Shown here: positions 43,304-52,280 of the stretch, one piece after another
Position numbering within the stretch: the stretch's first letter is position 1
How the letters are laid out: each line of letters begins with the position of its first letter
NCBI GenBank assembly: GCA_035541475.1
Contig: DATKND010000172.1
Location: forward strand, 35,059 to 99,058
DNA from: DASUFZ01 sp035541475
Lineage (GTDB): Bacteria; Myxococcota_A; UBA9160; SMWR01
Direction of reading: 5' to 3'
Length of the DNA: 64,000 nt
Program-made: the position numbers and the translations under genes
Notes under the pieces: model-generated
What the model saw: the letters and a program-made list of their open reading frames with translations, nothing else
Database searches by the model: none
What the model was told of the DNA's origin: nothing

Positions 43304-44006
43304 GGCTCCTCCTCGCGTTCGTCGCGGCGCGCCTGTGCGCCGGGCTCGCGCCCGCGCCGAGCGCGCGCTCGAGCTGACTCGTGATGCGCAGCGCGATCTC
43401 CTCGAGCGACCGCGGCTCGTCCGCCTCGAGCAGGCAGGCGAGCTGTACCTGCATGATGGCGAACGCCGTGATCGCCATCAGCCGCGGGTCGTCGTCGCAG
43501 AAGATCCCCTCTTCGACGCCCCTTCGCACGAGCTGCGTCCACAGCTCGATGCCCGCCTGGAAGGTGCGGCTGGCCTGGACCTCACCGATCGCCCACGAGC
43601 GGCCCTCGCGAAGGTCCACGCGCAGGTAGTCGCGGTGGCGCGCGAGGTAGGCCACGAAGGCCTCGACCGCTCGGCGCAGGCATACGAGCACCGGCTCGGG
43701 AGCTCGCAGCGCCGGCTCGAGCTGCGCCAGGAACTGGCGACCGCGCGTCTCGTGCAAGGTGTCGAAGAGCTCGCGCTTGCTGGCGAAGGCGGCGTAGACG
43801 GTGCTGAGCGAGATGCCGGCCTCCGCAGCCACCTCCTCCATGCGCGAGGCGTGGTAGCCGCGCGCCCCGAAGACGCGCTCGGCGCTGTCGAGCACGAGGT
43901 CGCGGTACATGCGGGCGCGTGCCGCCGAGGCCTTGCTGCCGGCGCGGTGGCCCGGCCGCTGCCGCCTCGCCGTGGCCCGTCGGTCCGATCGCGCGCCGCC
44001 ACGCAT
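43296..44006 (-). CDS. TetR-family repressor
   Basis: A 236-residue regulator. The helix-turn-helix lies at about residues 38-80 (VLDSAERVFGARGYHASRME, then EVAAEAGISLSTVYAAFASK), followed by a helical ligand domain. The N-terminal 30 residues are basic. It is coupled to the amidohydrolase gene and divergent from the P450 gene, with a 13-bp dyad 17 bases before its start; it probably represses itself and the P450. Confidence 0.88.
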   Translation of the reverse strand: MRGGARSDRRATARRQRPGHRAGSKASAARARMYRDLVLDSAERVFGARGYHASRMEEVAAEAGISLSTVYAAFASKRELFDTLHETRGRQFLAQLEPALRAPEPVLVCLRRAVEAFVAYLARHRDYLRVDLREGRSWAIGEVQASRTFQAGIELWTQLVRRGVEEGIFCDDDPRLMAITAFAIMQVQLACLLEADEPRSLEEIALRITSQLERALGAGASPAHRRAATNARRSHG

Positions 44007-44022
44007 GGGGCAAGATACTAGG

Positions 44023-44035
44023 GATTTCCGAAATC
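44023..44035. promoter_or_regulatory. Candidate TetR operator GATTTC-C-GAAATC
   Basis: A perfect 6-bp dyad around one base, with a second GAAATC half-site six bases on, in the 98-base region between the divergent TetR and P450 genes. This is the usual place for a TetR operator. Confidence 0.5.
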
Positions 44036-44104
44036 GAAATCTAGATTACTCTACGGATCGGGACGGCCGGCCGACGGCCGAAGGGATGCGTTGGAGGATT
44101 CCTC

Positions 44105-45289
44105 ATGACGATCGATTACGACCCGTTCGCGGAGGCCGTGCGCAACGACCCGCATCCCTGGTACCGCCGGCTGCGCGACGAGGCGCCCGCCTACTACATG
44201 GAACGCTACGACGGCTGGGCGCTCTCGCGCTTCCAGGACATCTGGGACGCGTCGGCGGACGTCGAGAACTACTCGACGCTTCGCGGCACCACGCCCGCGC
44301 AGCTGCTCGTTCGCGACCAGCCGGTCGCGCCGATGATCAACCTGATGGACCCGCCCGAGCACACGAAGCTGCGGGCGGCGCTGCGCGGCGCCTTCCTGCC
44401 GAATCCGGTGCGGACGATCGAGCCGGCCGCGCGCAAGCTCGCCGTCGAGCTGCTCGACGCCGCGCGCGATCGCGGCGAGTTCGACGCGGTCGCCGGCTTC
44501 GGCGCGCGTATCTCCGTCACCGTCACGTGTCTCGCGATCGGGCTCCCGGTCGAAGACGGCCCGATGCTGACGGGGCTCGTGCAGCGCTTCTTCCACCACG
44601 ACCCCGACTCCGGCGGCATCGCGCCCGAAGGGCTTACCGCGCTCCAGGAGCTCGGCGCCTACTGCGAGGCCATGGTCCGCGCGCGCCGGCGCGCGCCGCG
44701 CGACACGAATTCCGCGCTCGACGTGGTCGTCCGCTACGAGCAGGGCGGCCGCCGCTTCGACGACGCGGAGGCCGCCTCGCACGTGTCGATGCTCGTGATC
44801 GGCGGCTCGGAGACCTTGCCGAAAGTGCTCGCCAACGGCCTCGTGCGGCTGGCCGAGTACCCGGAGCAGCGCGCGCGGCTCGCCCACGATCCCTCGCTCG
44901 TTCCCGACGCCTTCGACGAGATCTGCCGCTACGACATGCCGACCCAGCTGCTCGGCCGGACCTTGCGTCGCGACGTCCGGCTCCACGGCCAGACCTTGCG
45001 CGCCGGGCAGCCGGTCATGTTCCTGTACGCCTCGGCCAATCACGACCCGCGCGAGTTCACCGACCCCGACCGCTTCGACATCGGGCGCAAGCCGCCGCGC
45101 ATCCTGACCTTCGGCGCCGGCGCGCACCAGTGTCTCGGCCGCCATGTGGCGCGCATGGAAGGCCGCATCTGCCTCGAGGAGATCCTCGCGCGCTTCCCGC
45201 ACTACGAGGTCGACCTCGAGCGCGCCGTGAGGCTGCACACGGAATTCGTGCAGGGCTTCGCGTCGCTGCCGGTGCGGACGGGGGCCTGA
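44105..45289 (+). CDS. Cytochrome P450
   Basis: A 394-residue soluble P450. The haem-binding loop FGAGAHQCLGRHVARME contains the Cys ligand, the K-helix ExxR is in FDEICRYD, and the I-helix reads VIGGSETLP in place of the classic AGxDT. The length and order match bacterial class I P450s that need ferredoxin and a reductase, none of which is encoded nearby. The start has GGAGGA eight bases upstream. It is divergent from TetR/amidohydrolase and likely under TetR control, perhaps for catabolism of a xenobiotic or lipid. Confidence 0.93.
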   Translation: MTIDYDPFAEAVRNDPHPWYRRLRDEAPAYYMERYDGWALSRFQDIWDASADVENYSTLRGTTPAQLLVRDQPVAPMINLMDPPEHTKLRAALRGAFLPNPVRTIEPAARKLAVELLDAARDRGEFDAVAGFGARISVTVTCLAIGLPVEDGPMLTGLVQRFFHHDPDSGGIAPEGLTALQELGAYCEAMVRARRRAPRDTNSALDVVVRYEQGGRRFDDAEAASHVSMLVIGGSETLPKVLANGLVRLAEYPEQRARLAHDPSLVPDAFDEICRYDMPTQLLGRTLRRDVRLHGQTLRAGQPVMFLYASANHDPREFTDPDRFDIGRKPPRILTFGAGAHQCLGRHVARMEGRICLEEILARFPHYEVDLERAVRLHTEFVQGFASLPVRTGA

Positions 45290-45301
45290 CGCCTTCGTGC
45301 G

Positions 45302-45730
45302 TCAGTCCGGAATCCCGTAGTCGTTTCGCAACGCGGGGTCGTCGCTGAGGTACTGCACGAACTCCCAGTCGTTGCCGTCGGGGTCGTAGAAGTAGACGCG
45401 GCGCCGGTGCGGGTGCGCGTTCGGCACCGTCGACTCGCGGTAGCCGGCCGCGGCGAGCCGCGCGCGCAGCGAGTCGGCGTCGTCCACCTCGTAGCCGAGA
45501 TGGTTGAGCCCCGGCTTGCCGGCGTATGGCTCCCACGGCTCGGCCGGCGGCTTCGACGCCTGGTAGAGCGCGAGATAGCTCTCGTCGCTGCCGACGTGCA
45601 CCCAGCGCGCGCCGGTCCAGCTCTTGCCCTCGCCGCGCACGCGGAACTCGGGGAAGGCGGTGCGGACGAAGCGCAGCACCGCGTCGAGGTCGCGGACGTG
45701 CAGGTTCGCGTGCTCGAGTCGTGCGGTCAT
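45302..45730 (-). CDS. Glyoxalase/VOC-superfamily protein
   Basis: A 142-residue vicinal-oxygen-chelate protein. Both beta-alpha-beta modules are visible: LEHANLHVRDLDAVLRFVR at the start and LNHLGYEVDDADSLRARLAA near residue 75, then VYFYDPDGNDWEFVQYL with the last metal-binding Glu. It could be a lyase, dioxygenase or resistance protein; the substrate is unknown. ATG 45730 has GAGGAGA. It faces the XRE-cupin regulator across 88 bases. Confidence 0.85.
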   Translation of the reverse strand: MTARLEHANLHVRDLDAVLRFVRTAFPEFRVRGEGKSWTGARWVHVGSDESYLALYQASKPPAEPWEPYAGKPGLNHLGYEVDDADSLRARLAAAGYRESTVPNAHPHRRRVYFYDPDGNDWEFVQYLSDDPALRNDYGIPD

Positions 45731-45793
45731 GGCGGTCTCCTCTTCGGGCGCAGGGGCAGGATCGGCGACGCCTGCCATCGAGACGACTGGATG

Positions 45794-45807
45794 GCCATTC
45801 CATTGGC
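45794..45807. promoter_or_regulatory. Candidate operator GCCA-N6-TGGC
   Basis: A dyad GCCATTCCATTGGC in the 88 bases between the divergent VOC gene and the XRE-cupin regulator, 12 bases before the regulator start. It is short, so chance cannot be excluded. Confidence 0.35.
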
Positions 45808-45818
45808 AACTGGCTAGC

Positions 45819-46388
45819 GTGCCGACCGTGCACGATCCCGGCGCGAACCTCGCGAGCAACGTGCGGCGCCTGCGCGAGTCGCGCGGGCTCTCGCAGCAGC
45901 AGATGGCGCGGCTCGCCGGCATGCCGCGCCCGACCTGGGCCTCGCTCGAATCGGGCTCGGCCAACCCGACCTTGCACGTGCTGAAGCGCGCGGCCGCGGC
46001 GCTCCAGGTGTCGATCGAGGAACTGATCGGGCCGCCGCGCACCGCCTGCCGACACTTCGCCGCGGCCGAGGTGCCGGAGCGTCGGCGGCAGGGCGCGCGC
46101 CTCCGCCCCTTGCTGCCCGAGTCGATCGCGGGGCTCGAGATCGCGCGCATGGAGTTCGCGCCGGGCGGCCAGCTATCCGGCATTCCGCACACTCCCGGCA
46201 CGCGCGAATACCTCTTCTGCGAGAGCGGGCGCCTCGAGCTCCACGCCTCCGGCGAGCGCTGGGAGCTCGGCCCGGGCGAGGTGCTCGTGTTTCGCGGCGA
46301 CCAGCGCCACGGCTACCGCAACCCGGACGCTCGCCGCGGCGCGCTGGCGATCAGCGTCGTGTGCTTCGCGCCGGTGACGTCGAGCTAA
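45819..46388 (+). CDS. XRE-family regulator with C-terminal cupin domain
   Basis: A 189-residue regulator. Residues 5-70 form an XRE helix-turn-helix (LRESRGLSQQQMARLAGMPR, LESGSANPTLHVLKR), and residues 110-185 form a cupin barrel (PGTREYLFCESGRLEL, GPGEVLVFRGDQRHGYRN). Such proteins sense a small molecule or oxidation state and often control the adjacent gene, here the VOC gene. GTG 45819 is chosen; GTG 45828 is also possible. Confidence 0.85.
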   Translation: MPTVHDPGANLASNVRRLRESRGLSQQQMARLAGMPRPTWASLESGSANPTLHVLKRAAAALQVSIEELIGPPRTACRHFAAAEVPERRRQGARLRPLLPESIAGLEIARMEFAPGGQLSGIPHTPGTREYLFCESGRLELHASGERWELGPGEVLVFRGDQRHGYRNPDARRGALAISVVCFAPVTSS

Positions 46389-46406
46389 GCTGGCGGCCTC
46401 TTCGGG

Positions 46407-49400
46407 GTGTCGATGCGCTGTTCCCGCTGCGACCGCGAGAACCGCAGCGACGCGCGCTTCTGTCGGGGCTGTGGCGCGCCGCTGTCGCTTCGCTGTGGCG
46501 CCTGCGGCGCGGACGCCGAGCCGGACAGCGCCTTCTGCGACCGGTGCGGCGCCTCGCTCTCGCCGCCGGCGCCTTCGGCGGAGCCGGCGCGAACCGCGGG
46601 GCCCGCGAGCTACACACCGAAGCACCTGGCCGAGCGGATCCTGCGAACGCGCGCGGCGCTCGAGGGCGAGCGCAAGCACGTGACCGTGCTCTTCGCCGAT
46701 CTCGCCGGCTCGACCGCCATCGCAGAGCGCCTCGGCCCCGACGAGTTCCACCTGACGATGGACCGCTGCTTCGCGTTGCTGCTCGACGAGGTTCACCGCT
46801 ACGAGGGCACGGTCAACCAGTTCACCGGCGACGGCATCATGGCGATCTTCGGCGCGCCGCTCGCGCTCGAGGACTCTCCGCGCCGCGCGGTGCTGGCCGC
46901 GCTCGGCATGCAGCGGGCGCTCGCGCCGCTGCGCGACGAGCTCGCGGCCGCCCACGGCGTCGACTTCCGCATGCGCATCGGCATCCACTCGGGGCTCGTC
47001 GTGGTCGGCCGCATCGGCAACGACCTGCGCATGGACTACACCGCGGTCGGCGACACGACGCACCTCGCGGCGCGCCTGCAGGCCGCGGCCGCGCCGGGCA
47101 GCGTGCTGGTCTCGGAGACGACCGCGCGTGGTGTCGCGCGCTTCTTCGAGCTGCGCGACCACGGGCCCCTCGAGCTGAAGGGGCTGTCGCGGGCGCGGCG
47201 CGTGTTCGAGGTCGTCGGCGAGGCGGAGGGAGAGAGCGGGCTCGCCGCGCGTCCCGAACTCGCGCTGACGCCGCTCGCCGGACGCGAGCGCGAGCTCTCG
47301 CTGCTGCGCGAGGCCTTCGAGAGCGCGCGCGAGGGTCGCGGCCGAGTCGTGCTGCTCGTCGGCGAGGCGGGCCTCGGCAAGTCGCGCCTGCTCTACGAGT
47401 TCCGGCGGCGCCTCGGCGACGAGCCGCACCTCTTCGGCGAAGGGCGCTGCGCGTCCTTCGGCTCGAACACCGCCTTCCTGCCGATCGTCGACGCATTGCG
47501 GCGTCTCTTCGAGATCGACGACCGCGACGACGAGGCGACCGCGGTCGCGAAGATCGAGTCCTGGGTCGTCGCCGCCGGTGAGGATCTCGCCTGGACCTTG
47601 CCCTTCCTGCGCGCGCTGCTCGAGCTCTCGGCCGGCGACGAGTCCGTCGAGGCGCTCGATCCGGCGACCCGCCGCAGCGAGACCTTTCGCGCGCTGAAGG
47701 CGCTGGTGCTGACGGCGTCCGCGCGCCGGCCCTTCGTGCTCGCGATCGAGGACCTGCACTGGATCGACCCCGCGTCCGAGGAATGTGTCGCCTTCCTCGC
47801 CGAAGGCGTCGCCGCGTCGCGCGTGCTGATGATCTGCTCGTACCGCCCGGGCACCGCGCTTCCCTTCGGCGACCGCAGCTACCACGTGCGCGTGAGCCTC
47901 GACCGGCTCTCCGAGACCGAGACGGCGGCGCTCTGCTGCGGCGTCCTTGGCGCGAGCGATGTGCCGGAGTCGGTGCGTCGCGTGGTCGCGGGCAAGGCCG
48001 AGGGCAATCCGCTCTTCCTGGAGGAGGTCGCGCGCTCGCTGCTCGAGGACGGCACCTTGCGGCGCGAGAACGGCCGTATCGTGCTCGCGCGCGACCTCGC
48101 GGACGTCGCCGTCCCCGACCGCATCCACGACGTGCTGATGGCGCGCATCGATCGGCTGGCCGAGGAGCCGAAGCGCGCGATCCAGATCGCGGCGGTGATC
48201 GGTCGCGAGTTCGTGCTGCGACTGCTCGAGCGGATCCAGGAGGTGGGCGAGAAGGCGAGCGCGCTCGTCGAGGACCTGCGCGCGGTCGAGCTCGTGTACG
48301 AGAAGTCCGTGCACCCCGAGCTCGCCTACATGTTCAAGCATGCGCTGACCCACGAGGTCGCGTACGCCAGCGTGCTGATGCAGCGGCGCAAGCAGCTCCA
48401 CCACGCGATCGGCCTCGCGATCGAGACGCTCTACGCCGATCGCCTGACCGAGCACTACGAGATCCTGGCGCACCACTTCGAGCGCGCCGAGGACTGGGCG
48501 CGCGCGCTCGACTACCACGAGCGCTCCGCGGCGAAGGCCGCGGAGCGCTACGCGAGCCGCGGCGTGGTCTGGCACTGCCAGCAGGCGCTCGCGATCGCCC
48601 GGCGTCTCGGCGCCGCGGTCGCGAGTGCGCGTCGCCGAGGGCTGGAGCAGCTGCAGGGCCTCGCCTGCATGTACCTGAGCGAGTTCGTCCAGGGAGGCGA
48701 CGCCTTCACGCGCGCGGCCGCGGAGGCCCCAGACGACGCGGGCCGCTCGATCGACCTCGCGAACGCGTCGCATTGCTATGTCTGGGGTCACGCGCCGGAG
48801 CCTGCCGATCGGGCGGGCACCGCTGCGCTCGAGCTGGCGCGCGCGTCGCGGAGCGCGAGCGCCGAGGCGATGGCGCGCGGCGTCCGCGGCTTCGCCGACG
48901 CGGTGGTCGGCCGCATCGGCAGCTACCGCGAAGAGCTGCGCGAGGCGGCCCGGCTCGGCGCCGCGTCGCGCGACGAAGGCATCGCCGGCCTCGTCGACTT
49001 CATGCGGGCGGAGCTCGGCGAGTGGACGGGCGACTACGACGCCGCGCTCGAGCACGGCGCGCGCGCGCTGGCGATCGGGCGCAAGCTGCGGCTCGCGCAC
49101 CTCGTCGTGTGGGCCAACTGGTTCATGGGCAAGGCGGCCTGCTGCCGCGGCGACTACGGTCGCGCGCTGCGCCTGCTGCGCGACGGGCTCGGGGTCACGC
49201 AGCGCATCGGCGACCGCGCGTGGAGCTCACGGCTCATGAACACGCTCGGCTGGGTGCACGCCGAGGTCGGCGACCCCGCGCGCGCGCTCGCCTACAACCA
49301 GGACGCCGCGCAGCTCGCCAGCGAGCTCGGCGACGCCGAGATCGTCGCGAACGCGGCGATCAACCTGGCCGACAACCACCTCGCGCTCGGCCGCTTCGAT

Positions 49401-49889
49401 CTGGCCGAGGCCGCGCTCGACCCCGTGCTCTCCGCGCCGACTCCCGCGTTTCCCTTCATGCGCTGGCGCTACATGATGCACCTCGAGGACGCGCAGGGGC
49501 GGCTGGCCCTCGTGCGCGGCAGGCCGGAGCAGGCGCTGCTCCACGCCGAGCGCGAGCTCGGCGCGGCACGGCGGCACTCGGCCGCGAAGCTCGAGGCGCG
49601 CGCCCTCGACCTGCAGGCGCGCGCCCTGGCCGCGCAGGAGCGCCGCGAGGAGGCGCTCGGCGCGTCGGCGTTGCAGCTCGCGCTGGCCGAGCGCATCGGC
49701 TACGCGCGCGCTCGCTGGATCGGGCTCGGGCTCGCGGGCGAGCTCGAGCGCCGGGCAGGGCGGCCCTCGCGCGCCGAGGCGCACGCCGCGGAGCGGGCGC
49801 GCGTGCTCGACGCGCTCGCGCGCTCGCTCTCCGACAGCGATCTGCGTCAGAGCCTGCGGTCGCTGGCCGCGGCGCCCGCGCTGCCATGA
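46407..49889 (+). CDS. Zinc-ribbon/adenylate cyclase/AAA ATPase/TPR signalling protein
   Basis: A 1160-residue multidomain protein: two N-terminal zinc ribbons (CSRC-CRGC and CGAC-CDRC, residues 5-50), class III cyclase domain (about 85-270), AAA/STAND-type ATPase (about 290-560, Walker A VGEAGLGKSRLLYEF, Walker B LAIEDLHWID), and TPR-like repeats to the end. In the cyclase domain the metal Asp (LFADLAGST, QFTGDGIMAIF) and the Asp of DYTAVGD are present, but the catalytic Asn of GDTxN reads His (GDTTHLAARL). It may therefore be weak, altered or regulatory. ATG 46413 is an alternative start. Confidence 0.87.
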   Translation: MSMRCSRCDRENRSDARFCRGCGAPLSLRCGACGADAEPDSAFCDRCGASLSPPAPSAEPARTAGPASYTPKHLAERILRTRAALEGERKHVTVLFADLAGSTAIAERLGPDEFHLTMDRCFALLLDEVHRYEGTVNQFTGDGIMAIFGAPLALEDSPRRAVLAALGMQRALAPLRDELAAAHGVDFRMRIGIHSGLVVVGRIGNDLRMDYTAVGDTTHLAARLQAAAAPGSVLVSETTARGVARFFELRDHGPLELKGLSRARRVFEVVGEAEGESGLAARPELALTPLAGRERELSLLREAFESAREGRGRVVLLVGEAGLGKSRLLYEFRRRLGDEPHLFGEGRCASFGSNTAFLPIVDALRRLFEIDDRDDEATAVAKIESWVVAAGEDLAWTLPFLRALLELSAGDESVEALDPATRRSETFRALKALVLTASARRPFVLAIEDLHWIDPASEECVAFLAEGVAASRVLMICSYRPGTALPFGDRSYHVRVSLDRLSETETAALCCGVLGASDVPESVRRVVAGKAEGNPLFLEEVARSLLEDGTLRRENGRIVLARDLADVAVPDRIHDVLMARIDRLAEEPKRAIQIAAVIGREFVLRLLERIQEVGEKASALVEDLRAVELVYEKSVHPELAYMFKHALTHEVAYASVLMQRRKQLHHAIGLAIETLYADRLTEHYEILAHHFERAEDWARALDYHERSAAKAAERYASRGVVWHCQQALAIARRLGAAVASARRRGLEQLQGLACMYLSEFVQGGDAFTRAAAEAPDDAGRSIDLANASHCYVWGHAPEPADRAGTAALELARASRSASAEAMARGVRGFADAVVGRIGSYREELREAARLGAASRDEGIAGLVDFMRAELGEWTGDYDAALEHGARALAIGRKLRLAHLVVWANWFMGKAACCRGDYGRALRLLRDGLGVTQRIGDRAWSSRLMNTLGWVHAEVGDPARALAYNQDAAQLASELGDAEIVANAAINLADNHLALGRFDLAEAALDPVLSAPTPAFPFMRWRYMMHLEDAQGRLALVRGRPEQALLHAERELGAARRHSAAKLEARALDLQARALAAQERREEALGASALQLALAERIGYARARWIGLGLAGELERRAGRPSRAEAHAAERARVLDALARSLSDSDLRQSLRSLAAAPALP

Positions 49890-49933
49890 GCCCGGAGCGC
49901 GAGTGGAGGGCGAGCAAGGGCCGCCGCGAGCCG

Positions 49934-50848
49934 TCAGTGCGCGTCGGAGTCGGAGCTGGCCGGGACGCTGTCGGGCGGCTCGGCGCGGAGCCTCAGCGTC
50001 TCGTCCGCGTAGGCGAGGAAGACGGCGGTGAAGCGCGCGGTCGCCGGCAGGCTGGTCGCTTCGGTCTGCGGCGCCGCCTCGGGCGCGCCGCTCTTCTTCC
50101 GCGCGCGCATTCCGCCCGGCGGATCCTTCGCGATCGTCAAGGTGGCGATGCCGCCGTGCGCCTCGTCGGCTGTCGGCGGGAATGCTCGCAACGACTCCAG
50201 CGGGCGCCCGACGGCCAGGCTGGCGGCGGCGAAGTCGCGGCGCAGTCCGGCGTCGGAGGTCGAGAACCAGATCTCGCGCGGATCGACGTCCTGGAGGTCG
50301 ATGATCGCGCGCACGGACTCGTCCGGGGAGGTGCCGAAGCGCTCCAGGTAGGCGCGCGGGGTTCGCGGAGGGCTCTTGCCGAATGCCGCGAACACGAAGG
50401 TGTGCTCGCGTGGCTCCACCGAGAGCGCCTTGTAGAGGAAGGGCAGCAGCGCGACGCCGCTCCAGTGCTCGGGCACGTTCTTCTCGCGCGCGTCGCCGTC
50501 GAGGTGCGCGAGCACGAGGATGCGGTGCGGCGTGCGTCCCGGGAGCGAGCACACGATGTCGGGGTTGTCGGAGGAGACGCGCGGGAGCGGCGTCTCGACG
50601 CTTCCGCCGACGCAGCCGGCGTCCCAGAGCGCGTCGACGAGCTGCTCGGTGCGCGCCGCGACGGCCGCCGGCGCGCTCTTCTCCGCCGACTCGAGCGCGA
50701 CCGGGTCGATCTGGCCGATCCGCACCTTCACGGAGCCCGGCGTGAGGACGTCCGGCGTGGACGGCTTCGCGCACGCCGCGAGCGCCGCGGCGAGAGCGAG
50801 CAGCAGACAGCGGGATCGGGCGGTGGCCTCGAGCGTCAGAGTCGGCAT
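49934..50848 (-). CDS. M28-peptidase-like lipoprotein without a complete metal site
   Basis: A 304-residue lipoprotein: leader ending LAAALAACAKP with lipobox LAAC near residue 26. The core resembles M28 metallopeptidases (HRILVLAHLDGDA for AHxDS; EHWSGVALLPFLYKAL for DNASGVA; THTFVFAAFGKS-like block for the EE strand), but the bridging Asp and the Glu pair are not recognisable. It probably binds rather than cleaves peptides, or is a decayed enzyme. It stands alone, convergent with the large cyclase gene. Confidence 0.6.
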   Translation of the reverse strand: MPTLTLEATARSRCLLLALAAALAACAKPSTPDVLTPGSVKVRIGQIDPVALESAEKSAPAAVAARTEQLVDALWDAGCVGGSVETPLPRVSSDNPDIVCSLPGRTPHRILVLAHLDGDAREKNVPEHWSGVALLPFLYKALSVEPREHTFVFAAFGKSPPRTPRAYLERFGTSPDESVRAIIDLQDVDPREIWFSTSDAGLRRDFAAASLAVGRPLESLRAFPPTADEAHGGIATLTIAKDPPGGMRARKKSGAPEAAPQTEATSLPATARFTAVFLAYADETLRLRAEPPDSVPASSDSDAH

Positions 50849-50888
50849 CGGCGCGCGCACAGGCTAGAGACGACTAGGATCCGGGGCG

Positions 50889-51310
50889 ATGGCCGAAGCG
50901 GAGCGGCTCCCCACCGCCGACGCCGCTCGAGCGACTGCGGGCGGGAAACGAGCGCTTCGTGGCCGGAGCGGCGCGCTTCCCGACGGTCCAGAAGGAGGTG
51001 CTCGCCGACCTCGCCCGTGGCCAGCATCCCTACGCGACGCTGATCGGGTGTAGCGATTCGCGCGTCCCACCCGAACTCGTCTTCGACGCGGGCTTCGGCG
51101 AGCTCTTCATCGTGCGCGTGGCCGGGAACGTGATCTCTCCGGAGGTGATCGGGTCGGTGCAGTACGCCGCCATCCACCTCCAGACGCCGCTGGTCGATGC
51201 GACAGATCCTCGACACGTCGGAAGGTCGCGCTCGCGTCGCGGAAGGCGTGATGCGCATGGCGGGCGCGATCTACGAGCTCGAAACCGGCCGCGTGCGGTT
51301 CCTGTCCTAG
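50889..51310 (+). pseudogene. Beta-carbonic anhydrase, frameshifted and internally deleted
   Basis: Pieces of a beta-carbonic anhydrase lie in three frames. An N-terminal piece leads into LERLRAGNERFVAG (frame of 50935), which continues through GCSDSRVPPELVFDAGFGEL with the Cys-Asp-Arg zinc motif and GSVQYAAIHLQTPLV. At about 51190 the frame changes and the sequence jumps to a C-terminal piece, RQILDTSEGRARVAEGVMRM then AGAIYELETGRVRFLS. The middle part with the second zinc site (His-x2-Cys) is missing. The gene cannot make an active enzyme. Confidence 0.85.
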
Positions 51311-51410
51311 CGCGCGCCCGTCGCGCCCGCGTTCATCACGAATGCCGCACGATCTGCGCACGGTTCTCGGCCGTGCTCGGCGTCCGAAGGCGCGGCGGTA
51401 GACTCCGGGC

Positions 51411-52157
51411 GTGCTCGCCTCCTCCCCGCGCCGCGTCGAGCTCGAAGGCTGCCTCAACTTCCGCGACCTCGGCGGGTATGTCTCCGCCGACGGGCGGAGC
51501 GTGCGGCGCGGGCTCCTCTACCGCAGCGACGCGCTCCACCTGCTGACGCAGAAGGACGTCGCCCACATCCGCGACGAGCTCCGCGTCGGCGCGATCGTCG
51601 ATCTCCGCTCGACGAAGGAGCTCGATTCCGAGGGCCGCGGTCCGCTCGAGCAGCTTCCGATCCGCTTCCATCACCTCCCGTTGGTCGACGGCTTCGACGT
51701 GAAGGCGGCGGCGATGCAGGAGCCGATCGCGCTCGCGGACCGCTACTTCCGGCTCGCCGAGTACGCTCGCGGGCCCATCGCTCGCGTCGTGCAGACGCTC
51801 GCCGAGAGCGACGCGCCGGCGGTCTACCACTGCGCCGCGGGCAAGGACCGGACCGGCATCATCTCGGCGGTGCTACTCGGCGTCCTGGGTGTGCCGGACG
51901 AGGTGATCGTCGCGGACTATGCGCTCAGCGCCGAGGCCATCGAGGCGATCAACGAGAGGTTGCTCCGGAGCGAGGGCTACCAGAGCATGCTCGCGGCGCT
52001 TCCGCCCGACACGATGCACGCCGAGGCGGAGACGATGATCTCCTTCCTCGAGAAGATGCAGTCGCGCTACGGATCGCTGCGCGACTTTGCGGAATCGGCG
52101 GGCGTCGGCTCGCGCACGATCGCGGCGCTCGAGGAGCGGCTGCTCGGCGACGACTGA
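51411..52157 (+). CDS. Tyrosine/lipid-type protein phosphatase (MptpB-like)
   Basis: A 248-residue phosphatase with the P-loop signature HCAAGKDRTG (CX5R at about residue 145), preceded by LNFRDLGGY near the start, DLRSTKELDSEG and ending helical. The general-acid Asp is probably in the loop LVDGFD. This matches bacterial tyrosine phosphatases that also act on phospholipids. GTG 51411 is the start. It is followed after 123 bases by a LuxR-type regulator with its palindrome between them. Confidence 0.87.
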   Translation: MLASSPRRVELEGCLNFRDLGGYVSADGRSVRRGLLYRSDALHLLTQKDVAHIRDELRVGAIVDLRSTKELDSEGRGPLEQLPIRFHHLPLVDGFDVKAAAMQEPIALADRYFRLAEYARGPIARVVQTLAESDAPAVYHCAAGKDRTGIISAVLLGVLGVPDEVIVADYALSAEAIEAINERLLRSEGYQSMLAALPPDTMHAEAETMISFLEKMQSRYGSLRDFAESAGVGSRTIAALEERLLGDD

Positions 52158-52196
52158 CGATCCGGTCCAGGGCGCGCCTTCCCTGCGTCTTCGCCC

Positions 52197-52212
52197 CCTC
52201 CCATTTGGGAGG
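52197..52212. promoter_or_regulatory. Palindrome CCTCCCATTTGGGAGG upstream of the LuxR gene
   Basis: A 6-bp perfect dyad with a four-base centre. Downstream lies ATTAATG as a possible -10 region about 22 bases on. A near-identical copy occurs 1.28 kb downstream before the next gene, so this is a likely binding site of the regulator encoded between them. Confidence 0.6.
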
Positions 52213-52280
52213 CGCATCGAGACCTCACTCCGATTAATGTTTGTTCCCATGAGGCTGGAGCGCCCGGTTGGAGTACGAGG

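Noticed and set aside
46173..49100. Minus-strand open frame of 975 codons
   Set aside because: Antisense to the XRE-cupin and cyclase/ATPase genes; repetitive composition typical of shadows.
47783..51043. Plus-strand open frame of 1086 codons
   Set aside because: Shadow of the large cyclase/ATPase gene; almost all Arg, Ala and Gly, no motif.
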